Below, in pieces: positions 1-8,094 of a DNA stretch of 37,760 bases. The position numbers and the translations under genes are program-made. Every line of letters begins with the position of its first letter. The first letter of the stretch is position 1. The stretch lies in the NCBI GenBank assembly GCA_964622685.1, contig CAZUUU010000014.1:1-37760 (forward strand), in the 5' to 3' direction. The notes beneath the pieces were generated by a model, which saw only the letters and a program-made list of their open reading frames with translations, had not been told where the DNA came from and did no database searches. The DNA comes from Methylibium sp964622685. Its GTDB lineage: Bacteria > Pseudomonadota > Gammaproteobacteria > Burkholderiales > Burkholderiaceae_C.

Positions 1-657
<657 letters not shown>

Positions 658-661
<4 letters not shown>

Positions 662-1269
662 GGTCGGGTCGCGGGCGCCGAAGCCGGCGCCTCCCGCGGC
701 GTCAGCACACCACGAACGCGCCCCGGCGCGGCGGCCGACGCAGGCCCGCCGACCACCTGGAAGACCTCGGTCGTGTTGTCGTAGGAGATGGTGCTGCCCG
801 AGACCTCGTCGGCCAGCGTGTTGCCGCGAAAGCGCCGCATCACGGCCTGGTTCAGCAGGCGCACGGTGTCGCTGCGGCCGTCGTACTCCAGCTTCTCGGC
901 TTCGCCCTCGAGGTACTCGTCGCTGCCGTCGCGCTTCTGGCGGAAGTAGGCGCGCTTCGTGGGCCAGCCGGTCGCGATCGCGTGCTGGTAGCCCTCGGGG
1001 CTCTGGCGCACCTCGACCCGGTCGGCCCGGATGACGATGCTGCCCTTGGTGATCTCGACGTTGCCCGACAGGATGTTGAGCTGCTTGAGCTCGTCGACCC
1101 GGGCCGAATCGGCGGCGAAGGACAGGGGTTGGTTGCGGTCGGCCTTGTCGCCCCAGGCGGGCGGCAGCAAGGCCGCCAGCCCGGCCAGCAGGACCGCGGC
1201 CGGCACGGCGGCTCGGCGGGAGCGGTGGACGATGGCCAGCGGGAGGCGGGGCGGGAAGTCGGGGGTCAC
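658..1269 (-). CDS. lptA: LptA, periplasmic LPS transport protein
   Basis: LptA forms the periplasmic beta-jellyroll bridge that carries lipopolysaccharide from LptC to the outer-membrane LptD/E. The translation has an N-terminal hydrophobic signal (AAVPAAVLLAGLAALL) followed by OstA-type repeats: DELKQLNILSGNVEITKGS, IRADRVEV and a later EKLEYDGRSDTVRL. I chose the GTG at 1269-1267 (203 aa, a normal LptA length). An upstream ATG at 1368 would add 33 residues of arginine-rich sequence before the signal peptide and would start upstream of the likely promoter at 1298-1303. The gene overlaps lptB by 4 nt. Unusually, dsbA rather than lptC lies directly upstream. The function is well supported; the start is moderately certain. 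Confidence 0.85.
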
Positions 1270-1297
1270 GGGCGCATCGGCATGAATCTTGCTGCCG

Positions 1298-1303
1298 ATT
1301 CTA
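1298..1303 (-). promoter_or_regulatory. Candidate -10 element for lptA-lptB
   Basis: On the minus strand the hexamer TAGAAT lies 28 nt before the GTG chosen for lptA. Transcription from it would give a leader of about 20 nt. No convincing -35 hexamer is visible at 17 nt, so this rests on the -10 alone. It would give lptAB a promoter separate from dsbA and argues against the longer lptA reading frame. Confidence 0.35.
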
Positions 1304-1375
1304 GAGCCCTTCCGGCCCGCCCCGGGCCCGAAACGGTGCAGCGACCGACGCTGTGGCGTCGGCGCCAAAGGCGGA

Positions 1376-2017
1376 TCAGGCGGCCTTGCGCGCCTGGGCC
1401 ATCAGGTATTCGGTGACGGCCAGCGACCGCTCGTTGGACCCGGCCAGCGACCCGGCCGTGTAGTAGCGGCCATCGATGCCGATCGCCGGCGTGCCGTCGA
1501 TCTTGTAGCCGGCCGACAGCGCGGCGGCCTGCTTGGACTTGGCCTGCACCGAGAACGAGTTCATCGTGTCCAGGAACTTGGCCTTGTCGACGCCGTTCTT
1601 CGCGACGAAGTCGCCGATCGCCTCGGGCGTGTTCAACGGGTTGCGCTCGACGTGCATTGCGTTGAAGACCTTGCGGTGCAGCGAGTCGACCAGGCCCAGG
1701 GTCTCGATCGCGAAGTAGAGCTTCTGGTGCAGCACGAAGGGCACTTCGCGGAAGGCCACCGGCAGGCGCCGGAAGTTCACGTCGGCCGGCAGCTTCTTGA
1801 CCCAGGCGTCGAGCATGGGCTCGAAGGCGTGGCAATGCGGGCAGCCGTACCAGAAGAACTCGACCACCTCGAGCTTCTTCGGGTCCTGGGTCGGCTGGCG
1901 CTGCGTCAGCTTGACGTAGTGCTGGCCCTCGATCGGGCCGCCCTGGGCCCGGGCCAGCGGCGCCAGCCCGGCCAGCGGGGCGACGAGCGCGAGGGTCGTG
2001 AGTTCACGACGGTTCAT
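1376..2017 (-). CDS. dsbA: DsbA-type thiol:disulfide interchange protein
   Basis: This is a periplasmic oxidoreductase that introduces disulfide bonds into exported proteins and is re-oxidised by DsbB. The thioredoxin-fold active site CPHC is at residues 59-62, preceded by EFFWYG, and the cis-proline loop GTPAIGIDG lies near the C-terminus. A signal peptide (ALVAPLAGLAPLARA) precedes the mature protein. There are two in-frame ATGs, 2023 and 2017. The Shine-Dalgarno-like GAAAGGG directly abuts the first and is 6 nt from the second, so I chose 2017 (213 aa). The gene follows the SPOR gene after 64 nt, an argS-SPOR-dsbA order common in Burkholderiales. The family is certain. Confidence 0.93.
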   Translation of the reverse strand: MNRRELTTLALVAPLAGLAPLARAQGGPIEGQHYVKLTQRQPTQDPKKLEVVEFFWYGCPHCHAFEPMLDAWVKKLPADVNFRRLPVAFREVPFVLHQKLYFAIETLGLVDSLHRKVFNAMHVERNPLNTPEAIGDFVAKNGVDKAKFLDTMNSFSVQAKSKQAAALSAGYKIDGTPAIGIDGRYYTAGSLAGSNERSLAVTEYLMAQARKAA

Positions 2018-2081
2018 GAGCATCCCTTTCAGTCAGCGATTCGGTCGACCGGGCGATGGAGTCGGTGCCGCCCGGCGAAGT

Positions 2082-2690
2082 TCATTTCTGCACCCGCACC
2101 AGCGCGGTCGTCATGCCGGCGCCGTCCAGCGTGTCCTTCACCTTCTCGGCGTCGGGCCGCTGGTTGAACGGCCCGACCCGCACCCGGTACATCAGGCGGC
2201 CGGCCTGCTCGCGCTCGGTGATCTTGGACTCGAAGCCCTGGATCGCGAGCTTGGCGCGCTGGGCCTCCGCTTCCTCGGTGCGGGAGTAGGCGCCGACCTG
2301 CACGAAGTAGACAAACGCATCGACCGCGGCGGTGGTGGACAGGTCGGTGCCGGGCCGGACCGGCGCGCCGATCGGCGCCGACGCGCCGGGCGCCGTCGGC
2401 CGCGCGACGGCGGTGCCGCCCGGCTGCTGGGCGGCCGGGGCGCCGGACGGCGGCGGGGCCGAGGCGGCGCCCTTGCCCTGCAGCGGCGCGTTCGGGTCCC
2501 AGTTGCGGTTCTTCTCGGCCTCGGCGGCGTCCTGCTCGGCGGTGCGCTGCGGCACCTTGTTGATGAAGGGCACCGGCACCTTGGTGACGTAGAGCGCGAC
2601 GCCGAGTGCCAGCGCCAGCCCGACCAGCAGGCCGACGATGAGGCCGACCAGGAAGCCGCCGCGTTGGGAAAGCTTGGAATGAGAAGGCAT
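2082..2690 (-). CDS. SPOR-domain membrane protein
   Basis: This is a predicted inner-membrane protein with a periplasmic peptidoglycan-binding SPOR domain, of the FtsN/DedD type. The 202-aa product has a short cytoplasmic start (MPSHSKLSQRGG), one transmembrane helix (about residues 13-35, GLIVGLLVGLALALGVALYV), the juxtamembrane motif PVPFINKVP typical of the Burkholderiales argS-linked SPOR proteins, a proline/alanine-rich linker, and a C-terminal SPOR domain (YFVQVGAYSRTEEAE to RVRVGPFNQRPDAEK). SPOR domains bind denuded glycans at division sites, so a role in septation is likely but inferred. It starts 14 nt after the argS stop and is probably cotranscribed with it. Whether it is the functional FtsN cannot be decided here. 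Confidence 0.9.
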   Translation of the reverse strand: MPSHSKLSQRGGFLVGLIVGLLVGLALALGVALYVTKVPVPFINKVPQRTAEQDAAEAEKNRNWDPNAPLQGKGAASAPPPSGAPAAQQPGGTAVARPTAPGASAPIGAPVRPGTDLSTTAAVDAFVYFVQVGAYSRTEEAEAQRAKLAIQGFESKITEREQAGRLMYRVRVGPFNQRPDAEKVKDTLDGAGMTTALVRVQK

Positions 2691-2704
2691 GAACGCTCCG
2701 GTCG

Positions 2705-4390
2705 TCACATCTTGTCGGGTGCGCCGACACCCAGCATGGCCAGGCCGTTGCGCAGCACCTGCGCCGTCGCGGCCAGCAGGGCCAGCCGCGCGCGCGTCAG
2801 GGCCGCATCCTCGCCGAGAAAGCGCTCGGCCGCGTAATAGCTGTGGAAGGCGCCTGCCAGGTCGCGCAGGTAGAAGGCCACGTCGTGCGGCGCCAGGTCG
2901 GCGGCCGCCGCGGTCAGCATGCCGGGGAAGGCGGCGAGCCTGAGCATCAGCGCGGCCTCGGTCGGCGCCGCCAGCAGCGACAGGTCGGCGTCGGCCAGCG
3001 CGGCCACGTCGCCGCCCGACGCGTCGCGCCACTGGGCCACGACCGACTGGATGCGCGCGTGCGCATACTGCACGTAGAAGACCGGGTTCTCGTCGCTCTT
3101 CTTCAGCGCCAGGTCGACGTCGAAGACGAACTCGGTGTCGGCCTTGCGGCTGATCAGGAAGAAGCGCACCGCGTCGCGGCCGGTCCAGTCGATCAGGTCG
3201 CGCAGGGTCACGTAGCTGCCGGCGCGCTTGGAGATCTTGACCTCCTCGCCGCCCTTCATCACGGTGACCATCTTGTGCAGCAGGTAGTCGGGGTAGCCGG
3301 CGGGGATGCCCACCCCGGCGGCCTGCAGGCCGGCGCGCACCCGCGCAATCGTGCCGTGGTGGTCGCCGCCCTGCACGTTGATGACCTTGTGGAAGCCGCG
3401 CTCCCACTTGGCGACGTGGTAGGCGACGTCGGGCACGAAGTAGGTGTACCCACCATCGGACTTGCGCATCACGCGGTCCTTGTCGTCGCCGTAGTCGGTG
3501 CTGCGCAGCCACAGCGCGCCGCCGTCCTCGTAGGTCTTGCCGGCCGCGACCAGGCGCTCGACGGTCGCCTCGACGCGGCCCGTCGTGTACAGGCTGGACT
3601 CGAGGAAGTAGTTGTCGAAGCGCACGCCGAAGGCCTGCAGGTCCAGGTCCTGCTCGTGGCGCAGGTAGGCCACGGCGAACTGGCGGATGCCGTCCAGGTC
3701 GTCGGGGTCGCCCGAGGCGGTGAATTCGCGGTCGTCGGCCTTGACCGTCTTCTTCGCCAGGAAGTCGGCCGCGATGTCGGCGATGTACTCGCCGTTGTAG
3801 GCGTTCTCCGGCCAGTCGGCGTCGCCGGGCTTGAGGCCGCGCAGGCGCGCCTGCGTCGACGTCGCCAGCGTGGCGATCTGCACGCCGGCGTCGTTGTAAT
3901 AGAACTCGCGCGTGACCTGCGCGCCCTGGCTCTCGAACAGCCGGCAGAGCGCGTCGCCCAGCGCCGCCTGGCGGCCGTGGCCCACGTGCAGCGGACCGGT
4001 GGGGTTGGCCGAGACGAACTCGACCATCACGCGCTCGGCATGCGCCGGCTGGTGCCCGAAGGCCTCGCCGGCGGCCAGCACCTCGCCGACCACCTGTTGC
4101 CTGGCCACGGCCCGCAACCGCAGGTTGATGAAGCCCGGGCCGGCGATCTCGAGCGTCTCGACCCAGCGCTGCACGGCCGCGCGCCGCTGCAGGGCGTCGA
4201 TCAGGGCCTGGGCCAGTTCGCGCGGGTTGCGCTTGAGCGGCCTGGCCAGCTGCATCGCGGCGGTGATGGCGAGATCGCCATGCGCGGCCTGCTTGGGGCT
4301 TTCGAGGACGGCGGGGGGGGTCTGCTGCGGCGCCAGTTCGGCGAGGGCGTCGCCGAGGGCCTGCAGGAGCTCTTGCTGGACACGGATCAT
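2705..4390 (-). CDS. argS: Arginyl-tRNA synthetase
   Basis: This class I aminoacyl-tRNA synthetase charges tRNA-Arg. The 561-aa protein has the N-terminal Arg-tRNA synthetase domain, the HIGH-like motif HVGH at residues 135-138 within NPTGPLHVGHGRQAALGD, and the KMSKS-like loop KISKR at 385-389. The C-terminal DALR anticodon-binding domain ends in LRNGLAMLGV. The length is normal for the bacterial enzyme. The ATG at 4390 matches the usual N-terminus; the frame stays open far upstream only because of high GC content. No Shine-Dalgarno sequence precedes the start, and a -10-like TAAAAT lies 7 nt before it. It is the first gene of the argS-SPOR-dsbA group. Confidence 0.97.
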   Translation of the reverse strand: MIRVQQELLQALGDALAELAPQQTPPAVLESPKQAAHGDLAITAAMQLARPLKRNPRELAQALIDALQRRAAVQRWVETLEIAGPGFINLRLRAVARQQVVGEVLAAGEAFGHQPAHAERVMVEFVSANPTGPLHVGHGRQAALGDALCRLFESQGAQVTREFYYNDAGVQIATLATSTQARLRGLKPGDADWPENAYNGEYIADIAADFLAKKTVKADDREFTASGDPDDLDGIRQFAVAYLRHEQDLDLQAFGVRFDNYFLESSLYTTGRVEATVERLVAAGKTYEDGGALWLRSTDYGDDKDRVMRKSDGGYTYFVPDVAYHVAKWERGFHKVINVQGGDHHGTIARVRAGLQAAGVGIPAGYPDYLLHKMVTVMKGGEEVKISKRAGSYVTLRDLIDWTGRDAVRFFLISRKADTEFVFDVDLALKKSDENPVFYVQYAHARIQSVVAQWRDASGGDVAALADADLSLLAAPTEAALMLRLAAFPGMLTAAAADLAPHDVAFYLRDLAGAFHSYYAAERFLGEDAALTRARLALLAATAQVLRNGLAMLGVGAPDKM

Positions 4391-4397
4391 CGAGCGA

Positions 4398-4403
4398 ATT
4401 TTA
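4398..4403 (-). promoter_or_regulatory. argS: Candidate -10 element for argS (leaderless)
   Basis: The minus-strand hexamer TAAAAT (5 of 6 matches to TATAAT) ends 7 nt before the argS ATG. Transcription would then start at or next to the A of the start codon. There is no ribosome binding site between them. The -35 is not recognisable. Confidence 0.4.
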
Positions 4404-4510
4404 CGGGCCGGGTCGCCCGGCAGTCCTTCACGCCCCCGCGCCGCCTGAGCATCCGGCGGTTGCCCTGGCCCGTAGGCAATGGAAAGATGCGTCCGGCCGC
4501 CCTCGTTTCC

Positions 4511-5845
4511 ATGACCGCCCCCCCCGCCTCCGTCCCCGACCAGATCGGGAAGTACCGCGTGCTGCGCAAGCTCGGCGAAGGGGCGACCAGCGAGGTCTTC
4601 CTGGGCCGCGACGACTTCAACGACCGCGACGTGGCGATCAAGCGCGTGCGCGCCAGCGCCCTGGCCGATGTCAGCGACGGCGGCCTGCACGCGCGCTTCT
4701 TCGCCGCCGAGGCCGCGCTGGTCGGGCGCCTGCAGCATCCCAACGTCGTGCAGATCTTCGACGCGGTGCCCGACCCGACCGAGCCCTACGTGGTGATGGA
4801 ATACGTCGCCGGCACCACGTTGCGGCCGTTCTGCCGGCCCGACCAGCTGCTTCCGCTGGACCAGCTGGTCGAGATCGGCTTCAAGTGCGCGATGGCGCTG
4901 GGCTACGTGTCTCGCCAGGGCCTGATCCACCGCGACGTGAAGCCGGCCAACCTGCTGGCCAGTACCAACGCCGCCGGCGACATCATCGACGTCAAGGTCA
5001 GCGACTTCGGCAGCGTCCTGAACCTGCAGTCCGACACGACCCAGGTGTTCCGCGTCGGGTCCCTGGCCTACATGTCGCCCGAGCAACTCGACGGCGGCAC
5101 GCTCGATGCGCGGGCCGACATCTATTCGCTGGGCGCGGTGCTCTACCACCTGGTGGCCGGCAAGCCGCCCTTCGACGCCAGCGCGCAGTCGGTGCTGATG
5201 GCGCAGATCTACAGCGCCAGGCCGGCGTCGCTGAGCGGCCTGCGCAGCGGCGTGGACCCGGCCCTCGACGAGGTGATCCAGCGCGCGCTGGCCAAGCACC
5301 CCAGCGAGCGCCACGCCGGCTGGGACGAGTTCGCGCAGGCGCTGTCCGCGCTGGTCACCAACCGCCAGGTGCCGCGCGGCGAACGCCAGGCGGTGCTGGA
5401 CTCGGAGCGCTTCACGCTGCTGCGCGCGCTGGAGTTCTTCAGCCACTTCGGCGACGTCGAGCTGTGGGAGGTGGTGCACCGCGCCACCTGGCAGCGCCAC
5501 GCGCTCGACCACCGCATCTACCGGCGCGGCGAGGAGGGCAACACCTTCCACATCATCGCGGCGGGCGCGGTCGACGTGCACCGCGACGGCCAGCGCGTCG
5601 CGCACCTGGGCGCCGGCACCTCGGTCGGCGAGATGGTCTACCTCGCGCCCAATCCCGAGCTGCGACGCCACAGCACCGACGTCGTCGTCGTCGAGGCGGC
5701 CACGACGATCAGCTTCACGCCCGAGTCGCTGGCGCGCCTGAGCCCGGGCTGCCGCCATCTCTTCGACGAGGCCTTCATCCGCGTGCTGGTGCGCCGCCTG
5801 CACGTCGCGCACGAGGCGCTGGCGCATCCGCGGCGCATCATCTAG
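4511..5845 (+). CDS. Hanks-type Ser/Thr kinase with C-terminal cNMP-binding domain
   Basis: This is a predicted cytoplasmic eukaryotic-like protein kinase. The 444-aa product has a glycine-rich loop (LGEGATSEVF, residues 21-30), catalytic Lys44 (VAIKRV), HRD at 140-142 (HRDVKPANLL), DFG at 165-167, and SPEQ replacing the usual APE. All the catalytic residues are therefore present. From about residue 320 a Crp/cNMP-binding-like fold follows (YRRGEEGNTFHIIAAGAVDV, then GAGTSVGEMVYL), with no helix-turn-helix. There is no transmembrane segment. The architecture suggests kinase activity tuned by a nucleotide ligand or by protein contacts; that is inference. An in-frame ATG at 4487 would add 8 residues and has an AGG 10 nt upstream. 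The gene is divergent from argS, and no phosphatase or substrate gene is adjacent. Confidence 0.9.
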   Translation: MTAPPASVPDQIGKYRVLRKLGEGATSEVFLGRDDFNDRDVAIKRVRASALADVSDGGLHARFFAAEAALVGRLQHPNVVQIFDAVPDPTEPYVVMEYVAGTTLRPFCRPDQLLPLDQLVEIGFKCAMALGYVSRQGLIHRDVKPANLLASTNAAGDIIDVKVSDFGSVLNLQSDTTQVFRVGSLAYMSPEQLDGGTLDARADIYSLGAVLYHLVAGKPPFDASAQSVLMAQIYSARPASLSGLRSGVDPALDEVIQRALAKHPSERHAGWDEFAQALSALVTNRQVPRGERQAVLDSERFTLLRALEFFSHFGDVELWEVVHRATWQRHALDHRIYRRGEEGNTFHIIAAGAVDVHRDGQRVAHLGAGTSVGEMVYLAPNPELRRHSTDVVVVEAATTISFTPESLARLSPGCRHLFDEAFIRVLVRRLHVAHEALAHPRRII

Positions 5846-5875
5846 GCCGAAGGGCTGACGGCAAGCGGACGACCG

Positions 5876-5931
5876 TCAACGGCGGCGCCGGCCTGCCGTT
5901 GAGGCCCTTGTGGCACGGGCCGGGCCTGTGC
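5876..5931 (+). repeat. Two inverted repeats between the kinase and psiF genes
   Basis: TCAACGGC at 5876-5883 pairs with GCCGTTGA at 5895-5902. A second stem pairs GCAC at 5913-5916 and following bases with GTGC at 5928-5931. Neither is followed by a T-run. They may terminate kinase transcription with help from Rho or fold in the psiF leader; the sequence does not decide. Confidence 0.4.
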
Positions 5932-5984
5932 TTCAATGAACCGGGGGTAATCACGCCACCGGCGTGTCGAATGAAGGAGACCCG

Positions 5985-6269
5985 ATGAAGCACCTGTTCA
6001 CAGCCCTGGCCCTGGCGGCCGCCGTCGTCAGCGTCCACGCTGCCGACGAGAAGAAGCCCACCGCCCAGCAGGGCAAGATGGCCACCTGCAACAAGGACGC
6101 TGGCGAGATGAAGGGCGACGAGCGCAAGGCCTTCATGTCCAAGTGCCTGTCGGCCAAGAAGGCCACGCAGCAGGACAAGATGAAGACCTGCAATGCCGAC
6201 GCCGGCGAGAAGAAGGGCGACGAGCGCAAGGCCTTCATGAAGACCTGCCTGAGCGCCAAGGCTGCCTGA
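5985..6269 (+). CDS. PsiF-repeat small exported protein
   Basis: This is a 94-aa secreted protein with a signal peptide (MKHLFTALALAAAVVSVHA) followed by two tandem PsiF repeats, each with two cysteines: ATCNKDAGEMKGDERKAFM then SKCLSAKK, and KTCNADAGEKKGDERKAFM then KTCLSAK. The family is named after the E. coli phosphate-starvation gene psiF; its biochemical role is unknown. The start at 5985 is preceded by a good Shine-Dalgarno sequence (AAGGAGA at 5974-5980). An upstream ATG at 5964 would precede that site and is unlikely. I see no convincing PhoB box, so phosphate control cannot be claimed. A strong terminator follows. Confidence 0.9.
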   Translation: MKHLFTALALAAAVVSVHAADEKKPTAQQGKMATCNKDAGEMKGDERKAFMSKCLSAKKATQQDKMKTCNADAGEKKGDERKAFMKTCLSAKAA

Positions 6270-6292
6270 GGCCTCGGCTCGCATCGCCGACA

Positions 6293-6315
6293 AGCCCGGC
6301 ACGGCCGGGCTTTTT
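6293..6315 (+). terminator. Rho-independent terminator after the psiF-like gene
   Basis: An 8-bp stem (AGCCCGGC / GCCGGGCT) with loop ACG runs straight into a T-run at 6311-6315. The T-run touches the stop codon of the convergent LysR gene (TCA at 6315-6317). Confidence 0.85.
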
Positions 6316-7235
6316 CATGCCTGTTCGGTGCGTGCCGACCAGTAGCTGTCGTCGCCGTAGGTGTGCTTGAGGAAGTCGATCCACAGCCGCACCCGCAATG
6401 GCAGGTGCTTGCGTTGCGGGAACACCGCGTAGATGCCGTTCGGCGGCGCGGCGAAGTCGTCCAGCACCGTCACCAGTCGGCCGCTGCCGACCTCCTGCTC
6501 GACCTCCCAGGTGCTGCGCCAGGCGATCCCGTGGCCGGCCAGGCACCAGTCGTGCAGCACCTGGCCGTCCGAGCAGTCGTAGCGGCCGGCCGGCCGCAGG
6601 TGGGTCAGCTCGCCGTCGATCGTGAAGGCCCAGCCGCGCGCCTGGCTGGCGTTGGAACTGAGCGTCAGGCACTGGTGGCGCGACAGCTCGCTCGGGTGCT
6701 TGGGCGTGCCGGCGCGCTTCAGGTAGGCCGGCGAGGCGACGCACAGTCGCCGGTTGTCGGCCAGGCGCAGGCTCACCAGGCTGGAGTCGGGCAGGTCGCC
6801 GACGCGCACGGCGCAGTCGTAGCCCTCGTTGACGATGTCGACCACGCGATCGCTGAGGTTCAGCGACACCGAGACGTCGCGGTGCGCCTCGGCAAAGCGC
6901 GGCAGCAGCGGTGCGACGTGGCGCCGCCCGAATCCGGCCGGCGCGGTGACGCGCAGGTGGCCGCTGGCCTTGACGCCGCCGGCGCTGACGCTGGCCTCGG
7001 CATTGGCCAGGTCGGCCAGCAGGCGCTGGGCGTCCTCGAGGAAGGCGCTGCCTTCGTGCGTCAGGCTGATGCGGCGGGTGGTGCGCAGCAGCAGCTTGAC
7101 GCCCAGGCGCTCTTCCAGCGCGTCGATGCGCCGGCCGATCACCGCGGGCGCCACGCCCTCGGCGGCGGCAGCGGCGGTCAGGCTGCCCTTGGTCGCGACG
7201 GCGGCGAAGGATTCGATCTGCTTCAGGCGGTCCAT
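6315..7235 (-). CDS. LysR-family transcriptional regulator
   Basis: This is a DNA-binding regulator of the LysR family. The 306-aa product begins MDRLKQIESFAAVATKGSLTA, the typical winged helix-turn-helix (about residues 1-60, ending RRIDALEERLGVKLLLRTTR). A periplasmic-binding-protein-like effector domain follows (SGHLRVTAPAGFGRRHVAPLL onward). It resembles the CrgA/DsdC-like LysR subgroup, whose effectors cannot be predicted from sequence. I chose the ATG at 7235; an upstream ATG at 7289 adds 18 residues before the normal LysR start. It is divergently placed 107 bp from the haloacid dehalogenase gene, and LysR regulators often control such divergent neighbours, so that gene is the obvious candidate target. 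Confidence 0.92.
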   Translation of the reverse strand: MDRLKQIESFAAVATKGSLTAAAAAEGVAPAVIGRRIDALEERLGVKLLLRTTRRISLTHEGSAFLEDAQRLLADLANAEASVSAGGVKASGHLRVTAPAGFGRRHVAPLLPRFAEAHRDVSVSLNLSDRVVDIVNEGYDCAVRVGDLPDSSLVSLRLADNRRLCVASPAYLKRAGTPKHPSELSRHQCLTLSSNASQARGWAFTIDGELTHLRPAGRYDCSDGQVLHDWCLAGHGIAWRSTWEVEQEVGSGRLVTVLDDFAAPPNGIYAVFPQRKHLPLRVRLWIDFLKHTYGDDSYWSARTEQA

Positions 7236-7342
7236 CGCTGAAGGGTAGCGCGTCGGGCGGCGATTAGGGGTGTCCGAGTCAAAGATCAAGCGCTATCCGC
7301 TCGGTTAATCAGCGCCCAGGTTCGCAATAAAGTCCGGTCACG
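7236..7342. promoter_or_regulatory. Divergent lysR / haloacid dehalogenase intergenic region
   Basis: This 107-bp spacer should hold both promoters and any LysR operator. GCGCT at 7290-7294 and AGCGC at 7311-7315 form a loose inverted repeat, and GATTA at 7262-7266 pairs with TAATC at 7306-7310. A -10-like TAAAGT (7328-7333) lies 9 nt before the dehalogenase ATG. None of these is conclusive. Confidence 0.35.
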
Positions 7343-8056
7343 ATGAAGTCCACTGGCCCGCTGCCGACTGTCCAGGCCGTGTTGTTCGACGCCTACGGCA
7401 CGCTGTTCGACGTCTACAGCGTCGGCACGCTGGCCGAACAGCTGTTCCCGGGCCGCGGCGAGGCGCTGGCCGTGCTGTGGCGCGACAAGCAGATCGAGTA
7501 CACGCGGATCACCTCGATGAGCGGCCGCTACCGCCCCTTCTGGGACCTGACCCGCGCCGGCCTGCGCCATGCCTGTGCGCGCCTGAAGCTCGAGCTGACG
7601 GCCGAGCGCGAGTCGCAGCTGCTCAACCAGTACCGCCACCTCGGGTCCTTCCCCGAGAACAAGACCGTGCTGCAGGCGCTCAAGGCGCGCGGCGTGCCGA
7701 CCGGCATCCTCAGCAACGGCGACCCCGACATGCTGTCGGTGGCCGTCAAGAGCGCCGGCTATGTCGACGACCAGGGCCGCGGCCTGCTCGACCACCTGAT
7801 CAGCGTCGAGAGCGTGCAGCGCTACAAGACCGACCCGGCGACCTATGCGCTGGGCACGCAGGCGCTGGGCAAGCCGGCACGCCAGGTGCTTTTCGTTTCC
7901 AGCAACTGCTGGGACGCGATCGGCGCCACCTGGTTCGGCTACACCACGCTGTGGGTCAACCGCGGCAAGCTGCCGCTCGAGGCCCTGGACACCGAACCGA
8001 CCCGCACCGGCAGTAGCCTGCGCGACGTGCTCGACTTCTTTCCCGCCGCGTCCTGA
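7343..8056 (+). CDS. (S)-2-haloacid dehalogenase, HAD type II
   Basis: The 237-aa HAD-superfamily protein matches the type II 2-haloacid dehalogenases, which hydrolyse L-2-haloacids (for example chloroacetate to glycolate). The nucleophile is Asp16 in LFDAYGT. Family-typical residues follow in order: WRDKQIEYT, GILSNGDPDM (Ser/Asn of motif II), YKTDPATY (Lys motif III), and SSNCWDAIGA (the S-x-N-x-x-D active-site loop specific to this family). These separate it from generic HAD phosphatases. It starts 107 bp from the divergent LysR gene and stops 38 bp before malate synthase, so the two are probably cotranscribed. The true substrate is unknown; dehalogenase activity is inferred from conserved residues. 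Confidence 0.88.
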   Translation: MKSTGPLPTVQAVLFDAYGTLFDVYSVGTLAEQLFPGRGEALAVLWRDKQIEYTRITSMSGRYRPFWDLTRAGLRHACARLKLELTAERESQLLNQYRHLGSFPENKTVLQALKARGVPTGILSNGDPDMLSVAVKSAGYVDDQGRGLLDHLISVESVQRYKTDPATYALGTQALGKPARQVLFVSSNCWDAIGATWFGYTTLWVNRGKLPLEALDTEPTRTGSSLRDVLDFFPAAS

Positions 8057-8094
8057 TCCCCGAAACTGAAACTTCCCGTCCCCAGGAGTCCGCC

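Noticed and set aside
1270..1368. An upstream ATG that would lengthen LptA by 33 residues
   Set aside because: The extra residues precede a normal signal peptide, are arginine-rich, and would lie upstream of the likely -10 element.
2843..4510. A long open frame opposite argS that continues into the kinase gene
   Set aside because: It is the antisense of argS in GC-rich DNA. The kinase homology starts only at 4511 or at most 4487.
5846..5984. A PhoB box before the psiF-like gene
   Set aside because: No direct repeats resembling the PhoB consensus are visible, only hairpins, so phosphate regulation is not claimed.
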